Notes: generated by a model from the letters alone, not told the origin. A DNA stretch of 64,000 nucleotides from Shimia_B sp038527375 (GCA_038527375.1 JBCBFU010000005.1:37833-101832), one strand, 5' to 3'. Positions 44,375-53,978 are shown, counted from the first letter of the stretch. A program made the numbers and translations.

Positions 44375-45959
44375 GCAGCATCTCCTTGAGATCGTCGAGT
44401 GTATTGGCCTCTTGCAGGGGCTTGTCCTTGCGCCAACGGCTCATGCGCGGGAAGCGCAGCGCGACGCCGGATTTGTGGCGCGGGCTTTCCTGAATGCCTT
44501 CGAACGCGATCTCGAAGACATGTTCGGGCGTGACCTGCCGCACCGGGCCAAAACGTTGCAGGGTGTTCTTGCGGACCCAGGCCGTGATCTCGCGAAATTC
44601 CTTGTCCGTCAGGCCGCTATAGGCCTTGGTGAACGGGACGAGGTCATTGCCGCTCCACACCGCAAAGGTGAAATCGGTGAACAGGTTGGCGCGACGCCCA
44701 TGGCCCGCTTGCGCGTAGATCATCACCGCATCGATCATCAGCGGATCGACCTTCCATTTCCACCAATCGCCCTTCTTGCGCCCGCTCAAATACGGGCTTG
44801 TCCCGCGCTTGAGCATCACGCCTTCTGCCGCGCGGTCGCGGGAGGTTGCGCGGGTGGCAGCGAGATCGGCCCAGCCGTCGAAGGCGATCACCTCAGAGGT
44901 GCGCAGGGGCGCGTCATGGGGCAGGCCCGCCATCAGCGTGTCGAGATAGCCGCGCCGGGTGTCATAGGGCTCCCTACGCACATCGCGGCCTTCGTATTCC
45001 AACACGTCATAGGCCCGCAGGACAACGGGCGCCTCGGCCAAGAGCTTCTTTGGCACGGTCTTGCGCCCGATCCGTTTCTGGAGCGCGTTGAAGCTTTGCG
45101 GCACATCGTTCGCGAAATCCCAGGCGAGCACTTCGCCATCCAGAACCGTACCGTCGGGGAGATAGTCGCGCGCCTGCGCCAGTTCCGGGAAACGGTCGGT
45201 CATCAGGTCCTCGCCCCGTGACCACAGGTGGTGTTCGCCGCCCCGCACGATCAATTGCCCGCGGATGCCGTCCCATTTCCATTCGGCCCGCCAGTCGTCG
45301 GGCGCGCCCAAGTCCTCGGGCGCGTCGTCCAGTTGATAGGCAAGGTAGAAGGGGTAGGGGCGGGACAGGTCCGCTGTCGGGTCGTCGTCTTCGACCAGCG
45401 TTTTCCAGGTCACGGCGTCCGGCTCCCACGCGCCCATCAGCTTGTGAGTCAGTTGCGCCTCGTCCTGACCGGTGGCTTGCGCCAGCGCTCGGGTCATCAG
45501 CTTTTGACTGACGCCAACGCGGAAGCCCCCGGTCAGGAGCTTGTTGAAGAGGAACCGCTCCACCGGCGCCAATTGATCCCACGCGTCAAGGACGGCGGCC
45601 TTGCGATCCTCCTCCTCCATCGTGGGCAGGCTGCGGATGACGCCAATCCAGTCACTGAGGCTGCGGTCGCTATCGCGTGTGGGGGGCGGCAGGATCAGGG
45701 CGATGGTTTCCGCCAAATCGCCCACGATGGGATAGCTTTCGTCAAAGAGCCAATCGGGGATGCCCGCCAGTTCCGCCGCCCAGCCGCGCAGGTAAGGCGT
45801 CGTCAATGTGCGTTTGGGGCGGCGACCCGAGAAAAGCGCGATGCACCACACGCGATCCGTGTCCGAGGCCGTGGCGAAATATTTGGCAAGCGCCGCCACC
45901 TTTTGGGTGGTCTTGGTGGTCTGATCGACAGCCATGAAGAGGGTGGCAAAATCCTTCAT
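44361..45959 (-). CDS. ATP-dependent DNA ligase, DNA-ligase-associated repair system
   Basis: This 532-residue ligase has the catalytic lysine Lys228 in AEWKWDGIRGQLI (motif I), the downstream DGEVLAWDF and motif RGTSPYLSGRKKGDWWKWK. The N-terminal region (MKDFATLFMAVDQTTKTTQKVAAL) matches the ATP-dependent ligases that accompany a dedicated exonuclease, an Lhr-type helicase and a metallophosphoesterase in bacteria. Here the exonuclease is present two genes upstream. The start overlaps the upstream hydrolase stop by 4 bp. Confidence 0.93.
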   Translation of the reverse strand: MKDFATLFMAVDQTTKTTQKVAALAKYFATASDTDRVWCIALFSGRRPKRTLTTPYLRGWAAELAGIPDWLFDESYPIVGDLAETIALILPPPTRDSDRSLSDWIGVIRSLPTMEEEDRKAAVLDAWDQLAPVERFLFNKLLTGGFRVGVSQKLMTRALAQATGQDEAQLTHKLMGAWEPDAVTWKTLVEDDDPTADLSRPYPFYLAYQLDDAPEDLGAPDDWRAEWKWDGIRGQLIVRGGEHHLWSRGEDLMTDRFPELAQARDYLPDGTVLDGEVLAWDFANDVPQSFNALQKRIGRKTVPKKLLAEAPVVLRAYDVLEYEGRDVRREPYDTRRGYLDTLMAGLPHDAPLRTSEVIAFDGWADLAATRATSRDRAAEGVMLKRGTSPYLSGRKKGDWWKWKVDPLMIDAVMIYAQAGHGRRANLFTDFTFAVWSGNDLVPFTKAYSGLTDKEFREITAWVRKNTLQRFGPVRQVTPEHVFEIAFEGIQESPRHKSGVALRFPRMSRWRKDKPLQEANTLDDLKEMLHAYG

Positions 45960-46882
45960 GGCGTATGCTGCTGCAGGAAGGCGACCATGCGCGCGACGGC
46001 GTGATCGGCCTGGGGCGAGGCACCTGCCATGAAGTGAAAAGCGTGGGGCGCGCGCGCGGCTTTTTCCACGTGGACGGGGGCGCCCGCAGAGGCGAGGCGC
46101 TCAGCGATGGTGTCCGTGTCTTCCTCCAGCCATTCGCCACGCGCACAATGAACAAGGGTCGGCGGTGCGCCGGAAAAATCGGCGTAGACCGGAGAAAAGG
46201 TGGGCAATTTCGGATCTGCGCCGTTTCCATAGTCACGCCCGATGCGGCGCAGAATGGAAAGTGGAAATAGAATGTCATTTGCCTGTTGCGGCACCGGTCG
46301 ATCGGGATCGAGGATCGTCGCCGGGCTTGATAAGACAAGCGCGCCAAAGCGCCTACCCATGGCCAAATGGCGCGACAAGGCGCCCAAGACCAGATTACCG
46401 CCTGCACTATCGCCGCCGAGGCAGAGTGCGCCGAGGTCTTCGCGAATGGATTGGGCCTCTCCTATCGCGACGTATGTGTCTCCGCTTGCTGTCGGGTACG
46501 GATGCTCCGGTGCACGCCGATAAGAGGGCAAGATCACAACCGCATCGGCCGCGCGCGCAATATGCGTTGCCATCGCCAGATGGGTGCGCGGGCTGCCAAC
46601 GGTGAAGCCGCCGCCATGGACCCAGACCAGCCGCCGTTGTGGGGTGGGCGGGGTGCAGATTAGGGCAGGCCGACCGCCAAGCGTTGTTTTCTCGACCCGC
46701 ACACCCTTGGCGCGCCGCCTTAGCGCCCCACCTAGCGCGAACATTGCCCGGTGCACGGACCATGGGATCGGCAGGCCGAGGCTGGGCCGCACCAGATACC
46801 GCGCACCCGCATTGATCAGGCGATCACGCCAGTGCAGCGGGCCAGGGTCCAGCATGTCATGGGTTGGGGTCTTCACGTCCAT
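45956..46882 (-). CDS. Alpha/beta hydrolase, HSL family, in the repair operon
   Basis: This 308-residue serine hydrolase has VWVHGGGFTVGSPRTH, the nucleophile elbow CLGGDSAGGNLVL and a late APHAFHFM with the likely catalytic His. It overlaps the upstream exonuclease by one base and the downstream ligase by 4 bp, so it is firmly inside the repair operon. The substrate is unknown and no link to DNA repair is known to me for this family. Confidence 0.85.
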   Translation of the reverse strand: MDVKTPTHDMLDPGPLHWRDRLINAGARYLVRPSLGLPIPWSVHRAMFALGGALRRRAKGVRVEKTTLGGRPALICTPPTPQRRLVWVHGGGFTVGSPRTHLAMATHIARAADAVVILPSYRRAPEHPYPTASGDTYVAIGEAQSIREDLGALCLGGDSAGGNLVLGALSRHLAMGRRFGALVLSSPATILDPDRPVPQQANDILFPLSILRRIGRDYGNGADPKLPTFSPVYADFSGAPPTLVHCARGEWLEEDTDTIAERLASAGAPVHVEKAARAPHAFHFMAGASPQADHAVARMVAFLQQHTP

Positions 46883-47919
46883 CAGGCGGCGGCGCCTTCG
46901 TCTTGGGTGGCCGCGTCTTCGCGGCCTGCATCCAACGCCTCGCCATCATATTCGGTTTCGACGATCCGCGCGTCATACCCCTGATCCTCCAGCCATTTTC
47001 GGAAGACCGATGTGTAGCCATGGGTCACGAATATCCGCTCGGCCCCCGTTTCCTTGATCGCAGCATTGAGGCCCGGCCAGTCCGCGTGATCGCTCATGAC
47101 AAAGCCCCGATCCGCGGCACGTCTTCGGCGCACCCCGCGCAGCCGCATCCAACCCGACGCAAAGGCGGTCGACGCCGCCCCGAAGCGCCGCGTCCAAGAG
47201 GTGCCCAGTGCCGACGGTGTCGCCACGACCAGCGCTCCGGGGAAATCCTTGCCCTTGGTATCGGCGACCACGCGCGTCGTGTGGGGGAGGGTGTATCCCT
47301 GTGCGCGCAAGACCTCGTTCGTGTTCTCGATGGCCCCATGCGTCAGGATGGGTCCGATACCCGCATCCACGCTGGTCAGGATGCGCTGGGCCTTGCCCAA
47401 GGCATAGGCGCCCAGGATCGACGTCCGGCCAGCGGCAGCGTTGGCCTGCCACCATGCGTTGACCTGAGCGGCGACATCTTCGGGGCTGTCCCATGTAAAC
47501 ACCGGCAGGCCAAAGGTGCATTCGGTGATGAAGGCATGGCAGGGCACAGGCTCAAACGGTTCCGACAGCCCGTCATCCACGACCTTGTAGTCGCCCGAGG
47601 CGACCCAGACCTCGCCCCCGACCTCGACCCGGATTTGCGCCGATCCGGGCACGTGTCCGGCGGGGTGGTAAGAGACGGTCGCATCCCCGATCTGGCGCGT
47701 TTCGCCATAGGCGATTGTGTCGAGCGCTATGTCCCCTAGCCGATGCCGCATCACGGGCGCCGCATTATGCGTGGCAAGGTAGGCGCCGTTTCCGGGGCGT
47801 GCATGATCGGCATGGCCATGGGTGATCAGGGCGCGATCCACCGGCTTCCACGGGTCGATATAGAAATCTCCCGCTGCGCAATAAATGCCCCGGTCGGTAA
47901 AGGTCAAAACGTCACCCAT
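46882..47919 (-). CDS. DNA-ligase-associated exonuclease (metallo-beta-lactamase fold)
   Basis: This 345-residue protein has the MBL-fold metal motif THGHADHARPG (His34, His36, Asp38, His39), further ligands in YHPAGHVPGSAQ and SDHADWPGL. This matches the putative exonuclease family that travels with ATP-dependent DNA ligases. No LexA box is seen in the 105-bp upstream spacer. An imperfect palindrome TGGGCA-TGT-TGCCCA at 47976-47990 is the only local symmetry. It is the first gene of the four-gene operon. Confidence 0.92.
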   Translation of the reverse strand: MGDVLTFTDRGIYCAAGDFYIDPWKPVDRALITHGHADHARPGNGAYLATHNAAPVMRHRLGDIALDTIAYGETRQIGDATVSYHPAGHVPGSAQIRVEVGGEVWVASGDYKVVDDGLSEPFEPVPCHAFITECTFGLPVFTWDSPEDVAAQVNAWWQANAAAGRTSILGAYALGKAQRILTSVDAGIGPILTHGAIENTNEVLRAQGYTLPHTTRVVADTKGKDFPGALVVATPSALGTSWTRRFGAASTAFASGWMRLRGVRRRRAADRGFVMSDHADWPGLNAAIKETGAERIFVTHGYTSVFRKWLEDQGYDARIVETEYDGEALDAGREDAATQDEGAAA

Positions 47920-48024
47920 GGCCCAAGCCTAGCGCAGTGCGCGGCCAAGACCACCTTGCAGGTTGGGTGACGCTGTGGGCATGTTGCCCAAGACCTACAG
48001 GACCCAAACGAGGAGGGCGCGCAG

Positions 48025-48786
48025 ATGGGCATCGCAGATTTCAAGGAGCGCATGCTGCGGGGCGACCTGTTGGCCGGCACCTTCCTGAAAACGCCGTCTT
48101 ATGAGCTGATCGAGGTTCTGGCCGGGTCCGGCCTCGATTTCCTGTGTTTGGATGCGGAGCATGCCCCTTTTGATCGCGCGCGGCTGGATATGTGTTTGGC
48201 GATTGCGCAGGCGCTGGATTTCCCGGTTCTTGTGCGACCGGGGGCAGCCACGGCACCTGACATTCTGCAGGCGCTCGACAGCGGCGCAGTGGGAATCGTG
48301 GCCCCCCATGTCGACAGTGCAGAGAAGGCTGCCGATGTCGCGCGCTGGGGACATTTCGGTCTGGGCGGGCGCGGATATGCAGGCTCTTCGCGCTGGGCCG
48401 GATGGGCCAGCCGCAAAATGCCGGACGTCATGGCCGATGACAGCCAGACCATCATGATCGCGCAGATCGAAGAGCCCGCGGGCGTGGATGCCGCGCCCGA
48501 GATCGCGGCGACACCCGGTATCGATGGGCTGTTCCTTGGGCCTGCGGATCTGACAGTCGGATATGGCCACACTGATCAAGCCAACGCGGATGTCGCGGCG
48601 GCCTTTGAACGCTGCGGGAAGGCCGCGGCGGATGCGGGCTGTGCCTACATGACCTTTGTGGCGAACGCGGCGCAGGCACAAGGCCTGCGGCAACACGGGC
48701 TCACGATGTTCTTTATCGCGTCTGAACACAGCTGGATGCGGGCCGGGGCCCGGGCCGAAGCCACCGGCATTCACGATCTGGACTGA
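48025..48786 (+). CDS. HpcH/HpaI family aldolase
   Basis: This 253-residue metal-dependent class II aldolase has FLCLDAEHAPFD, LVRPGAATAPDILQALDSGA, AQIEEPAGV and GLFLGPADLTVGYG, the typical HpcH/HpaI metal and substrate residues. It cleaves or joins pyruvate-type 2-keto acids; the natural substrate is not determined by sequence. The ATG follows GAGGAGG. Confidence 0.9.
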   Translation: MGIADFKERMLRGDLLAGTFLKTPSYELIEVLAGSGLDFLCLDAEHAPFDRARLDMCLAIAQALDFPVLVRPGAATAPDILQALDSGAVGIVAPHVDSAEKAADVARWGHFGLGGRGYAGSSRWAGWASRKMPDVMADDSQTIMIAQIEEPAGVDAAPEIAATPGIDGLFLGPADLTVGYGHTDQANADVAAAFERCGKAAADAGCAYMTFVANAAQAQGLRQHGLTMFFIASEHSWMRAGARAEATGIHDLD

Positions 48787-48820
48787 GCTGGATTGAACCG
48801 GATTGATCTGCGCGCGGTCG

Positions 48821-49765
48821 TCAGACCGATGCGAGGTGATCAATCGTTGCGCGGATGGCCGCTGTGCGTGGGGTCGGTGCCTCCATCAGAACCTCGTGTT
48901 CGCCGGGCTCAATCATCACCAGTGACCCACCGCGCCAGCGGTCCATACGGGTGCGGATCGCCTCGGGGTCCACGATGCGTTCGTTCGTGCCCAGAAGGGT
49001 GGTGCACGGCACCGACGGCGACGGGCGGGTGGACAACAGCTTCATCTCGCGCAGGGCGGTGCCCAGCCATTGAACCGACGGACCGCTCAGCCCCAGATCG
49101 GGGTGGGTCTCGACCTGATGCGTCATGGCGGCGTATTGCGCGGCATCCGTTGTCAGCGGGTTGTCCGCGAAGGGTTGGCTGACGACGAGGGGTGTCTTGT
49201 CGGTCGACGGCGCAAAGATATTGCCAAGCCCGACCTTGGGCATCACCGCTGACAAGGCCCACGCCACCGGGCGCAAGGCATCGCTCATCTGGATGCCCCA
49301 CATCGGTGCGGAGAAAACAGCCCGCGCGAAGGGTTGCCCGTCAATCAGCGACCGCAGCCCGATCGCTCCCCCCATGGAATGCGCCAACAGGTGCCAGGGT
49401 TTGGGCATGTTTCGCGCGCGAAGCGCGGCCATGACGGCCTGCACATCGTGCTGGTAATCGGTGAATTGCGCGACATGCCCGATCTGGCGATCTTTCAGAA
49501 GGCGGTCCGCGATCCCCTGACCGCGCCAGTCGATGGCGGCCACGCTGTAGCCCGCCGCCTGAAGATCGCCCGCGACCTCGGCGTATTTCTCGATGTATTC
49601 GGTGCGTCCGGGAAAGATCACCACGGTGCCGCGCGCGGCGTCGGGGTGTGGCCAAATGCCCAGCCGGATGCGCACCCCATCCGAGGTGCGCAACCACGTG
49701 GCAGACGCCGCAGGCCCGCGGACCACATCCGCATAGTATGGCGCGATGGCGTCTGCCGCAGTCAC
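48821..49765 (-). CDS. Alpha/beta hydrolase, monoglyceride-lipase-like
   Basis: This 314-residue enzyme has VVIFPGRTEYIEKYAEVA, AAIDWRGQGIADR and the nucleophile elbow LLAHSMGGAIGL, matching the lysophospholipase/monoglyceride-lipase group. A likely catalytic His lies in EPGEHEVLMEAP. The start is a GTG at 49765, six bases after the SCP2 stop, suggesting co-transcription. It is convergent with the aldolase gene. Confidence 0.87.
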   Translation of the reverse strand: MTAADAIAPYYADVVRGPAASATWLRTSDGVRIRLGIWPHPDAARGTVVIFPGRTEYIEKYAEVAGDLQAAGYSVAAIDWRGQGIADRLLKDRQIGHVAQFTDYQHDVQAVMAALRARNMPKPWHLLAHSMGGAIGLRSLIDGQPFARAVFSAPMWGIQMSDALRPVAWALSAVMPKVGLGNIFAPSTDKTPLVVSQPFADNPLTTDAAQYAAMTHQVETHPDLGLSGPSVQWLGTALREMKLLSTRPSPSVPCTTLLGTNERIVDPEAIRTRMDRWRGGSLVMIEPGEHEVLMEAPTPRTAAIRATIDHLASV

Positions 49766-49771
49766 GACGGC

Positions 49772-50062
49772 TTAGCCCAACACGCCGGCAAGGCTCATGG
49801 CTTTGCCCATGTCGCCCTCGACGCTCAGCTTGCCAGTCATGAAGGCGGTCGTCGGGTTCACGTCACCCTCAAGGATGCCTTGGAAGGTTTCGGCCGTGGC
49901 GGTCATGGTCACGTCGGCGTCGTCATCGCCTGCGCGCGCACCGTCGGCGTCGATCATGATGGCGCCTTCGTCTTCGATGACGAACTTGGCGGTCCCGGCG
50001 TCAAAACCGCCGTCCATCTTGGCATTCAGGGCGGCAACGGCTTGTTCTACAATGGCGCTCAT
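49772..50062 (-). CDS. SCP2 sterol-binding domain protein
   Basis: This 96-residue single-domain SCP2 protein is typical of small bacterial lipid-binding SCP2 proteins: AKFVIEDEGAIMIDADG, DVTMTATAETFQGILEGDVN, FMTGKLSVEGDM. Such proteins bind fatty-acyl or sterol-like lipids in the cytoplasm. The adjacent downstream lipase-like hydrolase suggests lipid handling. AAAGGA precedes the start. Confidence 0.88.
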   Translation of the reverse strand: MSAIVEQAVAALNAKMDGGFDAGTAKFVIEDEGAIMIDADGARAGDDDADVTMTATAETFQGILEGDVNPTTAFMTGKLSVEGDMGKAMSLAGVLG

Positions 50063-50142
50063 CAGAGGGTCCTTTCGGCACGCAGTGTTGTGATGTGTGT
50101 GTGCTGGTATTTCGCACTCCGGGGGCTACAATCAACCGGGAT

Positions 50143-50706
50143 ATGAGACTTGTGACCTCTCTTACCCGTTATGCCGTTGCGGCACTTGTGCTGACAGTGG
50201 GGTTTTCCCTACCTCAACACGCACAGGCGCAGGATGCGCTCGACCCGTTGTTCGAGCGTCTGCAAGCGGTAGGCCCCGATGACTACAAACCCATCGAAGA
50301 GAAGATCTGGGCGGAATGGTCCAAATCCGGCTCGCCCGCCATGGACCTGCTGCTCGAACGGGGCACCGACGCGATGGAGGCTGGGGAAACCGGCGAGGCC
50401 ATCAATCACTTCACCGCATTGACGGACCACGCCCCGAATTTTGCGCAAGGCTATCATGCGCGCGCCACGGCCTATTATCAGGCGGGGCTCTATGGCCCGG
50501 CGCTTGAGGATATTCGCCGGACCCTCGCACTCGAACCGCGCCACTTCGCGGCCCTGTCGGGCCTTGCCGTGATGCTCGAGGAATGGGGTGACCTCAAGGG
50601 CGCATTGCAGGTCTATCGCGAGGTTCAGGCTATACATCCCCACCGCGAGAACCTATCGACAAAGATAGACGAGCTCGAAAAACAGACGGCGGGCCGGGCG
50701 CTCTAG
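50143..50706 (+). CDS. Exported TPR protein
   Basis: This 187-residue protein has a signal peptide (MRLVTSLTRYAVAALVLTVG ... AQA, cleaved near residue 29) and at least two to three tetratricopeptide repeats (TDAMEAGETGEAINHFTALT, RATAYYQAGLYGPALEDIRR, DLKGALQVYREVQAI). It acts in the periplasm as a protein-interaction scaffold; the partner is unknown. The ATG at 50143 was chosen because it begins the signal peptide. It precedes the helicase gene by 28 bp. Confidence 0.82.
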   Translation: MRLVTSLTRYAVAALVLTVGFSLPQHAQAQDALDPLFERLQAVGPDDYKPIEEKIWAEWSKSGSPAMDLLLERGTDAMEAGETGEAINHFTALTDHAPNFAQGYHARATAYYQAGLYGPALEDIRRTLALEPRHFAALSGLAVMLEEWGDLKGALQVYREVQAIHPHRENLSTKIDELEKQTAGRAL

Positions 50707-50734
50707 GACCGGCCCCTGCGAACGAGGTGGAGTG

Positions 50735-53584
50735 ATGGCGCAGCTTTCGTCCGGTGGCCGCATTACCGCGGTGCTGGGCCCCACCAATACCGGCAAAACC
50801 CATTATGCAATTGAACGGATGCTGGCCCATCGCACGGGCGTGATCGGCTTGCCGCTCCGCCTGTTGGCGCGCGAGGTTTACGACCGCATCGTGGCGCAGC
50901 GTGGCCCATCGGTCGTGGCGCTGGTGACGGGCGAAGAACGGATCGTGCCGCCGCGCGCGCAATACTGGGTCTGCACGGTCGAAGCGATGCCCGAAGGCAT
51001 GGCCTGCGATTTCCTGGCCGTGGACGAAATCCAGATGTGCGCCGATCTGGAACGCGGTCATGTGTTTACCGACCGTCTGCTGCACGCGCGCGGCCTGCAC
51101 GAGACGCTGTTCATGGGCGCCGATACCATGCGCGGTGCCATTGCCGCGCTCGAACCACGGGCGCAGTTTCTCTATCGTGAACGCTTCTCGGAACTGACCT
51201 ATACCGGCCAGAAGAAGATCAGCCGGATGCCACCGCGATCCGCGATCGTCAGCTTCAGCGTCGAAAACGTCTATGCCATCGCCGAGCTGTTGCGCCGCCA
51301 AAAGGGTGGGGCGGCTGTGGTCATGGGCGCGCTCAGCCCCCGGACCCGTAACGCACAGGTCGAACTGTACCAGAACGGCGATGTGGATTTCCTCGTGGCC
51401 ACGGACGCGATCGGGATGGGTCTGAACCTCGACATTACGCATGTGGCGTTCTCGGGTCTGTCCAAGTTCGATGGCCGCCGGATGCGGCATTTGATGCCTA
51501 ACGAGTTGGCGCAGATCGCGGGACGCGCGGGGCGGTTCAAGACGAACGGGACCTTCGGCACCACGGGTGAGGCGGGGCCGCTCCATGACGAGGTGGTCGA
51601 GGCGATCACCGATCACCGCTTCCAACCGGTCAAGAAACTACAATGGCGCAATGCGCGGCTGAGTTTCGGATCGCTCGACGCGCTGATCGGATCGCTGGAA
51701 GAGCAGACCAATCACGAGCTTCTCACGCGCGTGCGCGAGAGCGATGATCTGGCCGCGCTCAAGGGGCTGGCGGGGGACGCCGAAATCCGCGCGCGCGCGT
51801 CGAACACGGCCTCGGTCCGCCTGCTATGGGATGTGTGCCGCGTGCCTGATTTCCGGGGCATCTCACCCACGGAACATGTGGGCCTGTTGCATGCGATTTA
51901 CGGCTTTTTGCACGAACACGGACGCGTGCCCGAGGATTGGCTGGCCCGTCAGGTCAAGCGCATCGACCGGGTGCAAGGCGACATTGACACCCTGTCGAAA
52001 CGCTTGGCTTACATCCGCACATGGACCTATGTCGCGCAGCGAAACGGCTGGGTGGCGGATGAAAGCCATTGGCGCGAGGAAACGCGCGCTGTAGAAGACC
52101 GCCTGTCAGACGCGCTCCACGGTGCGCTGACGCAACGATTTGTCGACCGGCGCACGTCAATTTTGCTGCGCCGGTTGAAACAGAAGGAGAGCCTTGTGGC
52201 CGAGGTGAATGACAAAGGTGAGGTGACCGTCGAAGGTCAGCTTGTCGGTAAACTAGAGGGCTTCCGCTTCCGTCAGGACGCCAGTGCGACCCCGGACGAG
52301 GCCAAGACGCTGCGCCAGGCGGCGCTTGCGACACTGGTTCCGCATTTCAACCTTCAGGCGGACAGGCTTTACAACGCGCCCGATACCGAGATCGACTTTA
52401 CCGAACAGGGCGGGTTGATGTGGGGCGAGCACGCCGTGGGCAAGCTCGTCGCCGGTGCCGATACGCTCAAGCCGCAGGTCAAGGCGTTCGTGGATGACGA
52501 GGCCGGGGCGGATGTGGCCGAGAAGGTCGCGCGCCGTCTGCAGCACTTTATCGACCGCAAGATCGGGACCCTGTTTGAACCGCTGGTCGCCATGCAACGC
52601 GACGAGGGCCTGACCGGGCTCGCACGCGGCGTGGCCTTCCAATTGGTCGAGGCGCTGGGCGTCCAGCCACGCGCCAATATTGCCGACGACATCAAGTCGC
52701 TCGATCAGGATGCGCGTGGGCTGTTGCGCAAGCATGGCGTGCGTTTTGGTCAGTTCACGGTGTTCTTGCCGCTCCTCCTCAAACCTGCGCCGACGCGTCT
52801 GCGACTGGTCCTGATGTCGCTGGCCAAAGGCGTGGACGAATTCCCCGAGGCACCGCCGCCGGGTCTGGTGACCATTCCCACGGTCACCCACGCGCCGGAC
52901 TGGTTCCACACCGCCGCGGGCTACCGTGCGGCAGGCGACCGCGCGATCCGCATCGACATGGCCGAACGTCTGGCCGACATGCTGCGCAGCCAAGACACCC
53001 GTGGCGGGTTCGAGGCGACGGCGGACATGCTGTCTATCACCGGCATGACGCTCGAGCAGTTCGCCAATTTGATGGAAGGGCTTGGCTATAAGGCCGAGAA
53101 GGGCGAACGCCCCAAGGTCAAAGCCGCACCTGAAGCCAAGCCAGAGGCCCAAACACCGGAGGCTGCCGCACCCGAGGCTGCAGCAGAGGACGCCGGTGCT
53201 GAAGACGCGACGCCGGAAGCCGCCCCGGCCGAGGCTGCTCCCGCAGAGGAGGTCGTTGCCGAAGAAGCCGCCGAGGCGCCGGACGAGGCAACCCCAGCCC
53301 CTGACGAAGCAACGGAACCCGAAATCGAAGTGTTCTACACCTTCACATGGGGGCGCCGTCCCCAAGGGGGCCAGCGGCGCGACGCTGGCAAAGGGCGTGG
53401 CGCGGCAGGCAAACCCACCGGTCAAGCCCGCGGTCGCGGCAAGCCGACCGGCAAGGGCGCCAAAGGCAAGGGTCCGCGTAAGGATCAAGGCCCAAAGACC
53501 TATCAGTCGCGGCCTGAGAAAAAGGACCGGATCGACCCGGACAATCCCTTTGCGGCTGCCTTGATGGGGCTGAAAAAGGACTGA
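50735..53584 (+). CDS. SUV3/MgpS-like superfamily 2 helicase with basic C-terminal tail
   Basis: This 949-residue putative RNA helicase has Walker A GPTNTGKT (residues 15-22), the DExH-type VDEIQMCADLERGH near residue 95, and ATDAIGMGLNLDI plus AGRAGR in the second RecA domain. The family includes mitochondrial SUV3 and mycobacterial/proteobacterial MgpS proteins, involved in RNA degradation or rRNA maturation. After about residue 790 comes an Ala/Pro/Glu-rich acidic stretch, then a Gly/Lys/Arg-rich tail (RRPQGGQRRDAGKGRG, ARGRGKPTGKGAKG) that probably binds RNA. An S4-domain gene follows at once. Confidence 0.9.
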   Translation: MAQLSSGGRITAVLGPTNTGKTHYAIERMLAHRTGVIGLPLRLLAREVYDRIVAQRGPSVVALVTGEERIVPPRAQYWVCTVEAMPEGMACDFLAVDEIQMCADLERGHVFTDRLLHARGLHETLFMGADTMRGAIAALEPRAQFLYRERFSELTYTGQKKISRMPPRSAIVSFSVENVYAIAELLRRQKGGAAVVMGALSPRTRNAQVELYQNGDVDFLVATDAIGMGLNLDITHVAFSGLSKFDGRRMRHLMPNELAQIAGRAGRFKTNGTFGTTGEAGPLHDEVVEAITDHRFQPVKKLQWRNARLSFGSLDALIGSLEEQTNHELLTRVRESDDLAALKGLAGDAEIRARASNTASVRLLWDVCRVPDFRGISPTEHVGLLHAIYGFLHEHGRVPEDWLARQVKRIDRVQGDIDTLSKRLAYIRTWTYVAQRNGWVADESHWREETRAVEDRLSDALHGALTQRFVDRRTSILLRRLKQKESLVAEVNDKGEVTVEGQLVGKLEGFRFRQDASATPDEAKTLRQAALATLVPHFNLQADRLYNAPDTEIDFTEQGGLMWGEHAVGKLVAGADTLKPQVKAFVDDEAGADVAEKVARRLQHFIDRKIGTLFEPLVAMQRDEGLTGLARGVAFQLVEALGVQPRANIADDIKSLDQDARGLLRKHGVRFGQFTVFLPLLLKPAPTRLRLVLMSLAKGVDEFPEAPPPGLVTIPTVTHAPDWFHTAAGYRAAGDRAIRIDMAERLADMLRSQDTRGGFEATADMLSITGMTLEQFANLMEGLGYKAEKGERPKVKAAPEAKPEAQTPEAAAPEAAAEDAGAEDATPEAAPAEAAPAEEVVAEEAAEAPDEATPAPDEATEPEIEVFYTFTWGRRPQGGQRRDAGKGRGAAGKPTGQARGRGKPTGKGAKGKGPRKDQGPKTYQSRPEKKDRIDPDNPFAAALMGLKKD

Positions 53585-53585
53585 C

Positions 53586-53978
53586 GTGACCGATCCTGCG
53601 TCCGCCTCCATCCGCATCGACAAATGGCTGTGGCACGCGCGCTTTTTCAAGACGCGCGGGCTGGCCACCAAACTGGTGCAGGCGGGCAAGGTGCGGGTCG
53701 ACAGCACACCGATTTCAAAGCCCTCGCGATCAGTGGGTCCGGGCAATGTGCTGACGTTTCCGCAGGGGCGCGAGGTCAGGGTTATCAAGATCGTTGATAT
53801 CGGCACCCGCCGGGGTCCCGCACCCGAGGCGCAAGCGCTCTACGAAGACCTCGCCCCGCCAAAACCACGCGACGCCGCGCCCGACGCCAAAGCCCCCGGA
53901 CACGATCGCGTGGGTCGTCCCAGCAAACGCGACCGCCGCGCCATTCGTGCGCTTGAAGGCCCCGGCGGGCTGGAGTAA
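53586..53978 (+). CDS. S4 domain RNA-binding protein, Hsp15-like
   Basis: This 130-residue protein has an S4 domain (IRIDKWLWHARFFKTRGLAT, KLVQAGKVRVDS) like HslR/Hsp15, which binds stalled 50S subunits carrying nascent chains. A basic Pro/Ala-rich C-terminus follows. The GTG start lies one base after the helicase stop, so the two are likely one operon linked to RNA or ribosome quality control. Confidence 0.88.
   Translation: MTDPASASIRIDKWLWHARFFKTRGLATKLVQAGKVRVDSTPISKPSRSVGPGNVLTFPQGREVRVIKIVDIGTRRGPAPEAQALYEDLAPPKPRDAAPDAKAPGHDRVGRPSKRDRRAIRALEGPGGLE

Noticed and set aside
43400..44389. Open frame beginning within the interspersed repeat, antisense to the amidohydrolase
   Set aside because: It starts in repeat sequence and runs opposite a conserved enzyme, so it is a shadow.
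47920..48024. LexA box before the ligase-associated repair operon
   Set aside because: No GTTC-N7-GTTC or close variant is present in the spacer.
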